From: Muscardinus avellanarius
Taxonomy: Eukaryota; Chordata; Mammalia; Rodentia; Gliridae
Assembly (NCBI GenBank): GCA_963383645.1
Contig: OY726572.1
Span: 70,246,856-70,310,855 of the forward strand
Direction of reading: 5' to 3'
Length of the DNA: 64,000 bases
Below, piece after piece: positions 21,051 through 32,584 of this stretch (position 1 is the stretch's first letter; every line of letters starts with the position of its first letter). Under the pieces are notes generated by a model. It ran no database searches. It saw only the letters and a list, made by a program, of their open reading frames with translations, and had not been told where the DNA came from. Position numbers and translations under genes: made by a program.

Positions 21051-24000
21051 ATTTAATTTCTGGGTAGAAGTTCTAATACACAGCATTGCTTTGGCAGTGA
21101 TGGCAAAGAGGTTGCAATCTTCCTTTATTTTTAAAATATCTTTCCTTTAGGCTTGGAATTTGGAAACTGCAGAGTGGAATGTCTGTGTTTTTCAACCCCT
21201 CACAGTTGTTAATTGTGCTTGGTAAGTCAGTCTGTTCCCTAAACAGCTCAAAAAAGGTTCTTGAAAAACCACTGAGGTCCTTGGAGCCAAAAAGCTGGGT
21301 AATAAACAACAACAACAACAACAAAAACAACAACAAAAACAAACAAAAAGCCATGATTGAACAATCTTTTTAATCATTCTGTGCTCATTTCTTTACACTG
21401 ATGGCTTCTGATCCTCCTCAAAAGCCCTAATGAAAATTGTCAAAGAATTCCTGTAAGTGCTCATATCATTAACACTGTTTAAGGGGGGGAATCTAGAATC
21501 ATCCAGAATTTTCAGAAAGGGCATCTCCAGCCTCACTCTTCAGCAAATTGGATTTTTATAAGTTATGATTATTTTCCTTTCCTTAAGTTCATCTTAGGTT
21601 CCTTTTGTCTTTTTTGTTTGTTTGTTTCTCTCCATCATTGTACCTAATGCTATAAGTGATAGCTTACCTGGCCAGCAATGGGCTTCTGCCTTGGGTAAAG
21701 CCCTGCTATCGTCTTCCTGTTTAGACCATTTCCACTAACCAGGTCTCAGGTAAGCAGGCTTTTTGTCAAAGTACCTATATCTTAGCCCTTTAAGGCTGAA
21801 ACAAATCTGCTGTGTTCTTGCAAAACACTATGCCCACAGCATGTAGTACCTTGGCTTATTTAAAACATCAGAAATGTATTGGACACTAAAGAACCTCATC
21901 CGTGGGCTTCTAAAATAGGCTAGAGGGTTGGTTTCTTTTTTCAGAAAATGCATCAGAGACAGCTAACCTCACAGATAATCCTTCAGGTAACTTGGGAAGC
22001 CCCCACACTGAATTTTTTGAAGTAAGCATCTTCCACTGATCCCTTAAACTTTGGAATTAGACTCACTTTTTTTTTTATCCCCCAAGATCCTTTGATACTC
22101 TGATTTGTCTCACGTGATATTTTGATGTGTCAAAGAACCCTCTTATTTTCACTCTTCAAAACCCAAGTCTGAGATCAAATAAAGGCTACATACCCTTTAA
22201 CCAAAAGACATTTTAAATTCTCATCCACAGCAGTATTCTAAAAGTCTGGTTGAAGGCAAAGCATTCTACTCCCTATGTCTGGCAAATAAAAAATTAATGC
22301 GGCTCTCTGGAAATGGAGTGTTATTATTTTTTCTTTTGCCTGTATTCATAGCCATAGTCATGAAAAAAGCGAAACATCTCTTTCTTCATTTTAGTTTGTC
22401 AATATTAACATTCTGAATGCACCATCGGGAATCTCTCCCTTAATGTGAGCACCAGGCTGCTGGTTTCCTTCCAATCTTTGTGTGTATCTTCTTGCATCCT
22501 AATTCTTCAGCCTCCTTTTCCAGCCTCCTCAATCCCAGCTCTTCTAGACCTGGCCAACCACTGGCACAATGTAAAGTACACGCTGAGGCTTGGCATTTAA
22601 AAGACATTTTTTTTTTCTGGTCGGGGGAGGAGCACACAGTTTGGACCATAACACCAGAAAAATTTCCCAAACATAAAAATGTTAACTCCGAGGATGTTAG
22701 TGTCAGAATCATACCTAGACCATCCATGATGAGTTTATCTTTGAACTTTTGAGCTGCATCTTTTAAAAAAGAATGTTAGCGTATTTTTGGAAGGCTTCCA
22801 AATTTTCATTAAGGCCACGGTGCTATGTAAAAGGGGCGTGTGCATGCTGCCCCAGGCCTGGAAGATTTATTTGGGACCTGCCTTTCAGCCCTCTGGGTAT
22901 TTCCTTGGTTTTACTTGGCACCTGTCACCTTGTAGATGGATCTTTACTCTCTATCTAGATTTTATTTTCTCCCACTGGTCTTTTAGGAAGACTCCCTTCT
23001 TAGTTTTTACATTTGTCCTGAATATAGTCCTAAATTTCCTGGCTTGTAACCTCAAGCTATTGAAATGTGCTCATGCCAGTCAGTCTATGAACCTTAACTT
23101 GGACTCATCTGTAAGAGACATTGAACCTTGTTTTGTTTGCCGTGGAGAGTAACACACAGCTATTTTGCACTTACTATAGGAGAAACCAATTTGAATTAGA
23201 TTAGTGAAAGACTATAATTATAGACCATTCATAGAAAAACACCATCTTATTAATTTGAGGCTTACATAATGAATGGCAGAATCAGCGCACAGTCGCCTCC
23301 ATTTCTAGGCAGAGTGCTGTCAAGAACTCTCAATGTTGGGTTTGTCCTGTTTAGTAATAACACTGGAGGGCTACTTGGTCTGAAAGGTAGTCACATAAAT
23401 ATTTTCAGCTACTTGAAAGTGGAATTGGGTTTCAGAAAATCATGAGATACAATGATAACCTTGAGGGGATAAAGAAAAAACATTATAAATTTTGTCCCAT
23501 AAACAACATAGTTTTTCAATTCCATGCCCATAACATCTGTCGCTTCGGCGTCGCCAAGCAAATAGAAGACTTTGCCTGTATCTTATGCAAAGAACATACA
23601 CACACTGCTTCTGGCTACAGGAGGCAGAAAATATACCAGTGGTTGAATACCCACTGAAGTTTTGTAGGAGTAGATGATTATGAATGTGTGACATTTGAAC
23701 TTTAAAATTACTTTGAAGAAACACACTTGTCTCAAGTGTCCAGAGAACAGAGATTTGTCATAAGAAGATTGGTAGAAATGAGATAATTTGAAGTTGAAGA
23801 AGCTCTGCACAGAAGAGGAATGGACCATAATGTATTTGCTATTTAACATCTAAGTTATACCACGATGGCCATGTCTTTAGATAAGCTTCGTAAATTTCCA
23901 GAGATATTAAACTCCAAGATCCTAAATGCCCAAGGCAAAGAAAGTAAAATAACTGCTGTAGTTACAAGGTCTCAGAGGAAGCTAAGTAGATTATTAACAT

Positions 24001-24715
24001 TCATAAGAAAAATTTCAAATTAATGACCGAGAGAGAATAATATTTGGGCTTAATGATTCTAACAAAAGACATGCCTTTCATAATGAGTAAATAATGTCCA
24101 TTTCATTTTTACCTTGTGGTGGGGCTGGGCTCCAGTGAAGACTTGTAAAGTAGTTGACATCTTTTATAACCTTGGAGAAGCAGGGTGTGAATTAATCTCA
24201 TTCTCTTTGGGTTTTAAGTTCTGAAATTTTGCAGGATCAAATTCTGGAAGATATTTATCTTGGAATGACTACATTATTTTGATCTGTGAATTGTAAATCA
24301 GAATTTTTGAGAGATGTAAAAAGTTTATTTACTCAACCCAAGAACTAACTGGTTTTATTCTTTCTACACCCAACCAGTCAAATGAAACAAATGAATTTTT
24401 ATTTTTGGGGGTGCTTTTGAAATGGAATAAATTGGAGCAAAACTAGAACTTACATTTAGTTTTATTTGATGTGGTTTTTTCTCTAAATGAAAATTCATCT
24501 AATTCATCTTCCTCTCTTTTACAATTGGTACTGGTAATTGCCTTTGAACTCATTTTAAAGGGTATACTTTAAAGGGTAAATTTTCAGCAATTGAAGTCAT
24601 AGAGACCTAGAACTCAAATTATCCATAAATCCAGATACTAGTATAACTGGTTATTAAATAGTGCAAACTTTTGTTCCATACTAACATGAAAGCATATTTT
24701 CTCTGCCCTTTACTT
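21051..24715. other. Unique sequence, repeat-poor 3.7 kb
   Basis: The longest stretch without a recognised transposon apart from an AAC tract at 21302-21350. Frames up to 121 codons (22787-23152 +) have no known domain. I see no splice-bounded exon that I would defend. Confidence 0.4.
21302..21350. repeat. (AAC)n tract
   Basis: Imperfect CAA units with CAAAAA interruptions. No adjoining SINE is recognisable. Confidence 0.9.
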
Positions 24716-24906
24716 TTTTGGTGTGTGTACTGGAGATTGAACCCAGGGGTATTCTACCTCTGAGCTACACCCTCAGCCCATTTTTCAAAATATTTTGAAA
24801 CAGGGTCTTGCTAAGTTGCTGAAGGTCTCGCTAAATTGCTTAGGCTAGCTTAGAACTGCCAACCCTCCTAAGTACTGGGACTACAGATGTGTTATGGTGC
24901 CCGGCT
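24716..24906 (-). mobile_element. B1-dID-type SINE
   Basis: Inverted dimer with a shortened linker and the end 'gttatggtgcccggctt'. The B1 half carries a deletion near 'aactgccaaccctcctaag'. Confidence 0.88.
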
Positions 24907-25815
24907 TCTACTCATTACTTTCAGTCATGTTCTGGTGTCTCTCCCTTTCTTCCATCTTCACTATATCTTGGGCATTTGTAAATATTAAAACTCAATCCTG
25001 TCCAACTCTATTCTCATCGGATTCCTGACAAATGCCTGTCCTGTGGCTCGGTGGGTTTGTAGCGTGAAGGTGGGGTGCTCAGCTCTTCCAGTTCTCCCAG
25101 CTATTCTGGGTCGGGACAGAGGGAAAAGGGCAGAGGCCGTTATCCTTACTATCTTGCCATTGCAATACTTTTCTGATACGGATTGCAGCTTCTCCACCAA
25201 TAATGATGGGTGGGTAAACAGGCGATCCTCTGTGTGGGTAAGCATGGAGGAGCTTTTCTCTCTTAGAACACGTATATAGGTTCTTCCAAGGTCCCTGCAG
25301 GGAAGCCTTTAAATTATACAGCTGCCTCTATCAGAGATGTGACTCTGGCTTCTCTTCTACCCCTCTTCCCAGTTCCTGCCTCCTAGCTGTGTCCCTCCTG
25401 TCTCCTGTTGCTGGATTCTACTTGTCTGATAATTAGACAGCAACAACTACCTTGTGTAGATGTCGACCTGACCCAGGGGAGCTGATACATCTTTGCCATG
25501 ATAAAAAGGTGAAGGCACCGGACGTTCCTCCTGCTGTCCCCATTTTTTCTTGCCACCTCTGACCAATTTTTCTCTGTAGTTCAAATGGACACAGGAAAGC
25601 TTATGAACAAGTGCGCTCCAAACGCCTGCTTTAGAGTGAGATAGCCATCTTCCTTTCCTACAGGCCTCCACAGCTTAGAGGAGACAGAAATTTTCTTCTC
25701 TTCATCCTATGAGACAAGAATGAGAGATAAGGCTTTTATTTCTAGGTTCATTTATCACAACACTGACAGTCTTGTTGGGATCCATCCTAGTTATTTGGTG
25801 ACAGATTCAGGAAGT
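24907..25815. other. Unique sequence
   Basis: No repeat recognised. Opposed frames at 24985-25245 (-) and 25043-25279 (+) show no signature. Confidence 0.4.
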
Positions 25816-25817
25816 TA

Positions 25818-26120
25818 GGATGGTGGATGGAGGATGGATGGAGCCAGCAGGGCTGACCCACAATAGGACTCAGTGTGTCCAGTTACAGGGAGTAGAGACA
25901 CCTTTGGATGGTGGCTTTTGTTATCTACCTATGAGTTAGTCATTATAAATTGTACTACTAGCTTGTACCACATGAAATCATCATTTAAAAAAAATAAAAA
26001 TGGTTAAATATTGGTAATGTCATAGCATTAAAACTAATATGGATTTAATCATTATCAACTGTTGTGTTTGAACTCAGAGTTGAAAATCCCTCTGGCAGTT
26101 TTGAAGAGAAGAGTTGGGAG
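25818..26120 (+). repeat. Local direct duplication, copy 1
   Basis: About 300 bases highly similar to 28122-28382 plus 28609-28670. Shared blocks include 'ggagacacctttggatg' versus 'agagacacctttggatg', 'taaattgtactactagcttg' and 'ctctggcagttttgaaga'. This copy is uninterrupted. Confidence 0.9.
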
Positions 26121-26392
26121 CTATAACCACGGTATCTGTCTACTGAACAAAGTTGATAAGTATCCCCACTTATTGAAAGTAACCAATATAGGAATGAAAG
26201 TGTAAACTTCTAACAACAGAAATAAAAAAATATATTAGTAGTAAAATTTTTCAAATTGGGTAATAACTTTGGTACCTATTTAAATATATTTCTCCCTTTT
26301 CTTTATTAAAAGAATAAAATAATTCTTATTATCTGGAAAATAATATAAGTTGGAGAAACCTGATTGCAGGTTTTAAAACTTGTTGATTATAG

Positions 26393-26626
26393 CTGGGCGT
26401 GGTGGCGCACGCTTGTAATCCCTGTGCTTGGGAAGCAGAGATAGGAGGATCGCGTAGGTTCGAAGCCGGCCGCGCTGGGTTAAGAGACCCTGTTTCCACA
26501 TAAAAAAGTAAAAAATAGGTCTGGGAGTGTAGCCTGTGGGAGTGTATCCCGGAGGTAGAAGGGCTTCCAGGAACCCCAGTACCACAACAAACAAACGAAC
26601 GAACAAACAAACAAAAATAAATAAAT
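26393..26626 (+). mobile_element. Young B1-dID SINE with long TSD
   Basis: Full-length hairpin-type copy with TSD aaaacttgttgattatag at 26375-26392 and one mismatch at 26627-26644 (18 bases). The ID arm has an internal partial duplication (gggagtgta appears twice around 26524-26548). The tail is AAAC/GAAC/AAAT units. Confidence 0.95.
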
Positions 26627-26684
26627 AAAACTTGTCGATTATAGAATATTATATTGAGTAAATTCAGACTTACACAATCTATTT

Positions 26685-26685
<1 letters not shown>

Positions 26686-26758
<73 letters not shown>
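26686..26758. repeat. (CTTT)n array
   Basis: About 17 perfect TTTC units. It sits on the poly-T side of the composite SINE that follows. Confidence 0.95.
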
Positions 26759-26760
26759 TT

Positions 26761-27098
26761 TTATTGTGGTAGTGGGGATGGGACCGCGGCATTCTACCTC
26801 AGTGGGGATGGAACTGGGGCATTTTACCATTAAGTTATACTCCCAGCCGCTGCCGCCGCCTCCTCCTCCTCCTCCCTCCTCCTTCTTCTCCTTCTTCTTC
26901 TTTGCGGGGGATTGAACCCAGAGCCATTCTACCTCCAAGCTATACCTCCAGCTCTATTTTTTATTCTTTATTTTGAAACAGGGTCTCACTAAGTTGCAAA
27001 GGGCCTTACTAAGTAGCTGAGGCTGGCTTTGAACCTGGATCCTCCTGTCCCAGCTTCACAAACACTGGAATTACAAGTGTGTGCCACCACGCCCAGCT
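26761..27098 (-). mobile_element. B1-dID SINE with duplicated ID arm
   Basis: Inverted copy in which the reversed ID arm occurs at about 26765-26850, with a part repeated again, and once more at 26904-26955 before the B1 half. A GC-rich CCG/CTC tract at 26848-26900 separates them. It could be one rearranged SINE or two SINEs fused at the arms. Confidence 0.8.
26848..26900. repeat. (CCG)(CTC)(CTT) tract
   Basis: Consecutive blocks of GCCGCC, CCTCCT and CTTCTT triplets on one strand, embedded between SINE arms. Confidence 0.9.
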
Positions 27099-27364
27099 GA
27101 GGTGAGCCTTTTTATTAGGCATGTTGCCTAGTCAATGAGGAACCCTAAAGAAGTAAGGGTGGGTAGGCAGCAGCTCTCTCCTCCTCCCATAAAATGCTCT
27201 CTTTCTACATTTATGAGGTCCTCCTGAGAGTATCAACCAATGGCTACATTTCTGGTGATCCATTTGATCCTATGTATCACAACACTCAAACACCATCATA
27301 TCCTTTGACCCAGTAGTTCAAGTTCTAGAAAGTAGTTTGTGACATTTACATTTGTCTTATTTTA
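27099..27364. other. Unique sequence
   Basis: No feature recognised. Confidence 0.4.
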
Positions 27365-27985
27365 AAATATACTTTTATTGGCACATCGTGGTCTCTCATT
27401 ATAATGAAGGTCAGAGTAATAGGGACGTACATACACTCAGCACTTGGAGAACTGCCCTCCAGATCCTCCCCACCCCTCCCCCTTCTCTGTACATGAACGC
27501 ATTATATTGAGATTGACATTGATACTTTTGTGTGTGTACATAACATCAATTGAAGTGTTTCCTTTATTAATCCCACCTCCCTCCACTACCTTCCCCTATA
27601 TCCCCTCCATCATTCCATGGATTTCTCCGCCTTTATCTGGAGTCCCTCTTGTATCCTGATTTCTCCCTTTCTTGTACATATGAGAGAAAACACATGAGCC
27701 TCATTTTCTGTGACTGGCTAATCTCACTTAACATAATGTTCTCCAGGTCCATCTATTTCCCTGTCAATAACATAATTTTGTTCTTTATTGCAGAGTAGAA
27801 TTCCTTTGTGTGTACATCCCATAATTTTATAATCTATTCATCTGTTGATGGACACATAGCCTATTTCCCTGATTTAGCTATTGTGAATTGTGCTGCTATA
27901 AACATCTGTATGCATGCTTTGATATAATATTATGAATTAAATTTCTTTGCAATGATACCCTGGAGCGATATATCTGAAAAAAAAA
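27365..27985 (-). mobile_element. L1 3' end, minus strand
   Basis: Reversed L1 3' UTR and ORF2 tail: 'acttttattggcacatcgtg' at the 3' edge, a CCTCCC-rich 3' UTR, then 'cttaacataatgttctccag' and 'gctattgtgaattgtgctgc' from the ORF2 end. 5'-truncated and non-coding. Confidence 0.85.
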
Positions 27986-28014
27986 ATCATATGACAAAAT
28001 CCTGCATATACTAT

Positions 28015-28085
28015 CCTATTTTTTTCTGCAGTGCTGGGGATTGAAGCCAGGGGTGTTCTGTTTCTCAGATATATCACCAGTATTT
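28015..28085 (-). mobile_element. Partial SINE (ID arm only)
   Basis: 'cagtgctggggattgaagcc' and 'aggggtgttctgtttctcag' match the reversed ID arm. No B1 half follows. Confidence 0.65.
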
Positions 28086-28121
28086 ATATTTATCCAGTTT
28101 AATTTATTTTATTTATTTGGA

Positions 28122-28670
28122 GATGGTAGGTGGAGGATGGATGGGGCCAGCGTGGCTGAACAACAATGAGACTCAACGTGTGCTGTCCCCGGGAGTGGAG
28201 ACACCTTTGGATGTTGGGTTTTCGTTATTTACCTAGCTCTGAGTTTGCCATTATAAATTGTACTACTAGCTTGTACCACATGAAAGTATCAGTTTTTAAA
28301 AATAAAAAATGGTTAAATATTGGTAGTTTTATAGCATTAAAACTAATATGGATTTAATCATTATCAACTATTATGGTGTTTTGTTTATTTATCATTTATT
28401 TATTTATTTATTTTTTGTGGGTCTGGGGATGAAACTCAGGGGCATTAGAAATCTGACCTCTGACTCTATTTTTAATTCTTTATTTTGAGATAGAGTCTCA
28501 CTAAATTGCGGAAGGTCTCACTAAGTAGCTGAGGCTGGCCATGAATCATGATCCTCTAGTCTCAGCCTCCCAGATGCTGGGATAACAAGGTGTCACCACA
28601 CCTGGCTACTATGGTGTTTTAATTCAGAGTTGAACATCCCTCTGGCAGTTTTGAAGAAAAGAATTGGGAG
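28122..28670 (+). repeat. Local direct duplication, copy 2 (split by SINE)
   Basis: Second copy of 25818-26120 about 2.3 kb downstream in the same orientation. A SINE at 28383-28608 splits it. The sequence resumes at the matching base after the SINE's TSD. Confidence 0.9.
28383..28608 (-). mobile_element. B1-dID SINE splitting duplication copy 2
   Basis: Inverted dimer with a TTTA-rich tail. TSD tatggtgtttt at 28372-28382 and 28610-28620. It is absent from copy 1, so it was inserted after the duplication. Confidence 0.92.
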
Positions 28671-28674
28671 TTTA

Positions 28675-28868
28675 CAGCTCTATTTTTTAAAATTTTGAAA
28701 CAAGGTAAATTGCTGAAGATGTTGTTACATTGCAGAAGGTGGCCTCAAACCTGTTTTTATTTTCTTTTGAGACAAGGTCTTGCTAAGTTTCCAAGGCTGG
28801 CCTTGAATATCTAATCCTCTGGTCTCAGCATCCAGAATAGCTGGTATTATGGCATGTGGCACCATTCC
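28675..28868 (-). mobile_element. Two partial inverted SINE arms
   Basis: A B1-dID right-half piece (ttttgaaacaaggtaaattg to 'ggcctcaaacc') is followed by a second piece (ttttgagacaaggtcttgct to 'ggcaccattcc'). The ID arm is missing from the second. Old and diverged. Confidence 0.65.
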
Positions 28869-28880
28869 AAGCTTGATCCT

Positions 28881-29090
28881 TATCTTTTATCTTTTGTGGC
28901 ACTGGGATGGAACCCAGGGGCATTCTACCTCCAAACTATATCCACTGCCCTATTTTTTATTCTTTATTTTGAAAGAGGGTCTCACTGAGTTGCAGAGGGC
29001 CTCACTAAGTAGCTGAAGCTCTCCTTGAATCCAGTCCTCCTGTCTCAGCCTCCCAAGTACTGGGATTACAAGCATGTGCCACCACGCCTG
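28881..29090 (-). mobile_element. B1-dID-type SINE with TSD
   Basis: Inverted full-length dimer. TSD gcttgatcct at 28871-28880 and 29091-29100, identical. Its target lies at the edge of the older SINE piece. Confidence 0.93.
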
Positions 29091-29212
29091 GCTTGATCCT
29101 GATTTTTATATGAAGACATATACAGGAAAAAAAATACAGAAGATTTTAATAGGGTTATATCTATAGGATATCTGAATGATAATTTATGTTCTACTACTTT
29201 ATGCTTTAAAAA

Positions 29213-29261
<49 letters not shown>

Positions 29262-29286
29262 TATTTATTTATTTATTTATTTTTTG
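29213..29286. repeat. (CTTT)n(TTTA)n array
   Basis: About 12 CTTT units followed by five TTTA units. It occupies the tail of the inverted SINE at 29287. Confidence 0.95.
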
Positions 29287-29435
29287 GTGGTACCGGGGTT
29301 CCTGGAAACCCTTCTACCTCCAGGTTACACTGCCAGACCTATTTATTTATTTATTTTTATTTAGAAACAGGGTCTCTTAAGCCAGCTAGGTTGGTTTCAA
29401 ACCTGTGCGATCCTCCTGTCTCCACCTCCCAAGCG
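29287..29435 (-). mobile_element. Truncated SINE, left arm of inverted fusion
   Basis: Hairpin-type inverted SINE that breaks off inside its B1 half at 'tcccaagcgc'. The sequence continues directly into an oppositely oriented SINE. Confidence 0.88.
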
Positions 29436-29613
29436 CATGCTTGTAATCCCAGCATTTGGGAGGCTGAGACCCGAGGATTACAGTTCGGGAACAGCCTCAT
29501 CTACTTAGTGAGGCTCTCCTCAACTCAGTGAGACCCGGTTTCAAAATAAAGAATAATAATAAAAAAAATAGGGCAGGAGGTATATCTCGGAGGTCGAATG
29601 CCCCTGGGTTCCA
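29436..29613 (+). mobile_element. Truncated SINE, right arm of inverted fusion
   Basis: Starts inside the B1 half (atgcttgtaatcccagcatt) and ends 'gggttccaacc' without an A-tail. It belongs to the older, non-hairpin subfamily. Its head is missing, exactly where the left arm's head is missing. Confidence 0.85.
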
Positions 29614-30206
29614 ACCATTTCTAAAGTTAACATTTTTGTTCAGAAAAATGAAATTTATCAGAAACAAAATAAATTGTAGCAAGCGAGCATTTAATAGTAG
29701 CTTCTGTTCAAGGAGGTCTAATCATTTTTAATGAAAATTCCTTTTGAACTCTCCATTCGTGCTGCAGAAGGGACATCTGCTGTGGTATCTCCTGGCTGCA
29801 TTTAATTTGTACATGTTTTCCCAGAGTATGTGGAGTCTACTTTTGTAAGTGCATTTCTGCCATCATTTATTTCTTTTTGATCTTGAAAAAGCAGCACCTG
29901 TGCTTCGATTTTAGCTGGTAGTGTAAACCCCATCCTTTAGGATCTGGTGACACTTATGGACAAATTTCTTAATTTCAGCGCCTACCCCCATCCCCCCCCC
30001 CCCGTATGTCTACCATTGTATAGAGAAGAGATAGAGAAACAAAAACCATCCAGTCATTTATCCAGATTCACCTAAGAGAATTCATCTACAGGCAATTCCA
30101 AACCTAGGGAGGAGTGGATACTGAAGTCTTCTATGGGTTAAGGACGAGGAGGGAGGAACAGTCTTTTCATTTGGTCCAATCTCTTGTGTCCAAGGAAAAG
30201 GAATCA
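29614..30206. other. Unique sequence with a C-run
   Basis: No gene seen. A run of 12 C lies at about 29992-30003. Confidence 0.4.
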
Positions 30207-30210
30207 ACCA

Positions 30211-30226
30211 TGGTCATCCCTCAGTA

Positions 30227-30276
<50 letters not shown>

Positions 30277-30576
30277 GCTTCCAGAACCTTCCTCAGATAC
30301 TAAAATCTGAGGATGCTCAAGTCCCTTATGCAAAATGCTGTAATATTTGCATATAGCCTATTTGATCATCTCCTATGCTTCAAACCATCTCTACCACACC
30401 TATAATGTCTAATACAATGTAAATGGTATGGAAATAGCTGCTATACTGCATTGTTTAGGGAATGATGACAAGGAAAAATATGTACATGTTCAGTCCAGAC
30501 AGTTTTTTTGAATATTTTTATCTGGACCTGGTTGAATACGCAGATGTAAAGTCCACCAATGTAGAGGGCTGACTGT
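30211..30576. mobile_element. Tigger-type DNA transposon relic
   Basis: Internal text 'gatgctcaagtcccttatgc', 'taatacaatgtaaatggtat' and 'ctgcattgtttagggaatga' matches a known Tigger (Tc1/mariner superfamily) non-autonomous family. Ends 'catccctcagtatc' and 'agagggctgactg' look like decayed inverted termini. A CT/GT array has grown inside at 30223-30275. Confidence 0.7.
30223..30275. repeat. (CT)n(GT)n microsatellite
   Basis: Nine CT units followed by about 16 GT units, inside the Tigger relic. Confidence 0.95.
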
Positions 30577-31859
30577 AAGGGATTTTTGTCCACTCACTGT
30601 GGAGCAAAACTCTGAGCCGTTGCTCTTTTCTGTCATGGAAGAAATGGGTGGTTGTCAAAGCAAGTAGCAAACATGGAGGAAAGATACAAGGGCTAAGACA
30701 TTTTATGGTTTAAAACCCTTTCCTTCAAATTAAAATATTGTATGTAGAATGGTCCAGGATGCCTCTAGCAGACAATAGAAAAACTCATTAGGAGGTTTTT
30801 CAGATGCTTTTGATTGAGAAGCTACAAGAGTTTATAATGGATGCGGCAGCTAACATGAGGATCAGTTGAAAGAATAGGGTTATGGTTCTTGAATATTGAC
30901 AGATCACATGTAGTAGACCCACAATGATCCCCGGGTAATAAGATTATCTTATCACTTAGAGACTACCTACTCCCAACTGATTCTTGTTAAATTAAGTTTC
31001 ATTGCATTATTTCTGACATCTGAGGATTGACCACTAGATGGTGCTTAAAATCCATGAGATTCAAGGATGCTTCAACTGGAGACCAGGACAGGACCACAAG
31101 TTGAGTTCTCAAAGCAGCATTATCCATCTACTTGAGAGGAAGAAAAGCAAGAGAGGAAGAAAAGCAGACCCAAGACTCTTTTGAGACAATCGGAGGGTAG
31201 GGTTCTTAAAATGAACCTGTAAATGATAGAATGTTTATCTTTAAATAGAATTTCCCTTCTCCTAAATTACTATTGATGCAGGTTTTTAGTGTTAAGATAA
31301 CAGGCTTTTAAACTAATGTGGGTTTGGTAAATACCAAAGGGCTGGGTCCTGTCTGAAGAAATTTGCAGTGTGCACCGGGAGTCAAAATCCTCGTTTTGAC
31401 TCCCTCCCAGCTTGGTGGTTGGTTTGGTCTGTTATTTTTGACACCAGACTCACTGCTCTTTTTTTTTTTTTTTTTTAATTTTTTCCCCTGTGCCTATGGT
31501 TAATTTGGTTTGTGCTTCTCTCATCTATAAGGGAAGCAAAAGTCCTGGTATAAGAATGCTAAAATGTCTGGAACTGAGCAGCAGAGTGTAATGACTGTTT
31601 TCGGGGACGTGGCTGTAGTGAACTACTTCCACTGCACGTGGCCTCTGGGTGTGGGTGGGGTGGCAGGTGGACCGGGAGGAGTGATGGGGGTCCACTTCTA
31701 GTCATGGCGTTATGCAATACCATGGGGTAGGGGAGGAAGCACAGACATATGAAAAACAGACAGACCAGCAGTGCTAGGCACCAGGCTGTGTGTACAGCCA
31801 GAACACAGGGAGGGGAGAGATGCTGGATCGGCAGTTAGCATGAGGGATTTGGTCCAGAC
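30577..31859. other. Unique sequence
   Basis: No gene or transposon recognised. It holds a perfect inverted repeat at 31377-31404 and a T-run at 31458-31478. Confidence 0.4.
31377..31404. repeat. Perfect 11-bp inverted repeat
   Basis: Stem gggagtcaaaa (31377-31387), loop tcctcg, stem ttttgactccc (31394-31404). The pairing is perfect and has no obvious repeat-family origin. Confidence 0.95.
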
Positions 31860-31975
31860 TCTACAGCTGGTCATCACTGTGACGTTGGACAAGTTCAGAT
31901 ATCGCTGGGCCTCTGTTTCCTCATTTAAACCCTGGGAAGTTTGGACTATAGGGTTTCTGAAACCCCTTTATAAAG
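31860..31975 (+). repeat. MIR relic
   Basis: 'gtgacgttggacaagttcag' then 'gggcctctgtttcctcattt' match the MIR core and downstream block in order. Confidence 0.75.
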
Positions 31976-32287
31976 TTTTTAGATTATGTACTGCCATAGT
32001 CTAAAAACTAAATTGAATCTAAATTGAATCTAAACTAAAGCTAAATCTACTTTAAATTTTTCTTGAGTCATGATAGTTTTTGGATGTGGGTATAGCAGAG
32101 ATTTGGGCATCTTCTCTGCTTTCTACAGCAAGACATGGAGGCTGAAAAAGCTGGGTAATCTCCTCTTTTTGAGTCTAGGCATAGTCTATTTTTGCAATGC
32201 AACCTGGACTATAATGGCTTTGGAAGGCTGTGGGGAATGCAGATTCTCATTCTCTACCTAGACTTAGTGACAGAATTTGCCTTTTTT

Positions 32288-32496
32288 AATTTATATTATT
32301 TTATTTTATATTTTTGGTGGTACTGGGGTTCTTGGAAGCCCTTCTACCTCCGGGCTACACTCCCAGACCTATTTTTTATATTTTTATTTGGAAGCAGGGT
32401 CTCTTAAGCCAGCGCGGCTGGCTTCGAACCTGCGCGATCCTCCTGTCTCTGCCTCCCAAGCGCGGGGATTACAAGCATGCGCCACCATGCCCGGTT
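32288..32496 (-). mobile_element. Young B1-dID SINE, hairpin type
   Basis: Inverted copy with the clean stem-loop aagccagc-gcg-gctggctt at 32406-32424. TSD cagaatttgccttttttaa (32271-32289) and cagaatttactttttaa (32498-32514). Confidence 0.94.
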
Positions 32497-32584
32497 TCAG
32501 AATTTACTTTTTAACAAGAACCCTGGGTGATTTAGATGCTCATTAGTGTTGGAGCCAACAGTTCTTTTTAATTTTAATTTAAAT

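Noticed and set aside
22787..23152. 121-codon plus-strand frame in the repeat-poor region
   Set aside because: Hydrophobic, but with no family signature and overlapped by another frame. I could not identify splice sites that make it an exon.
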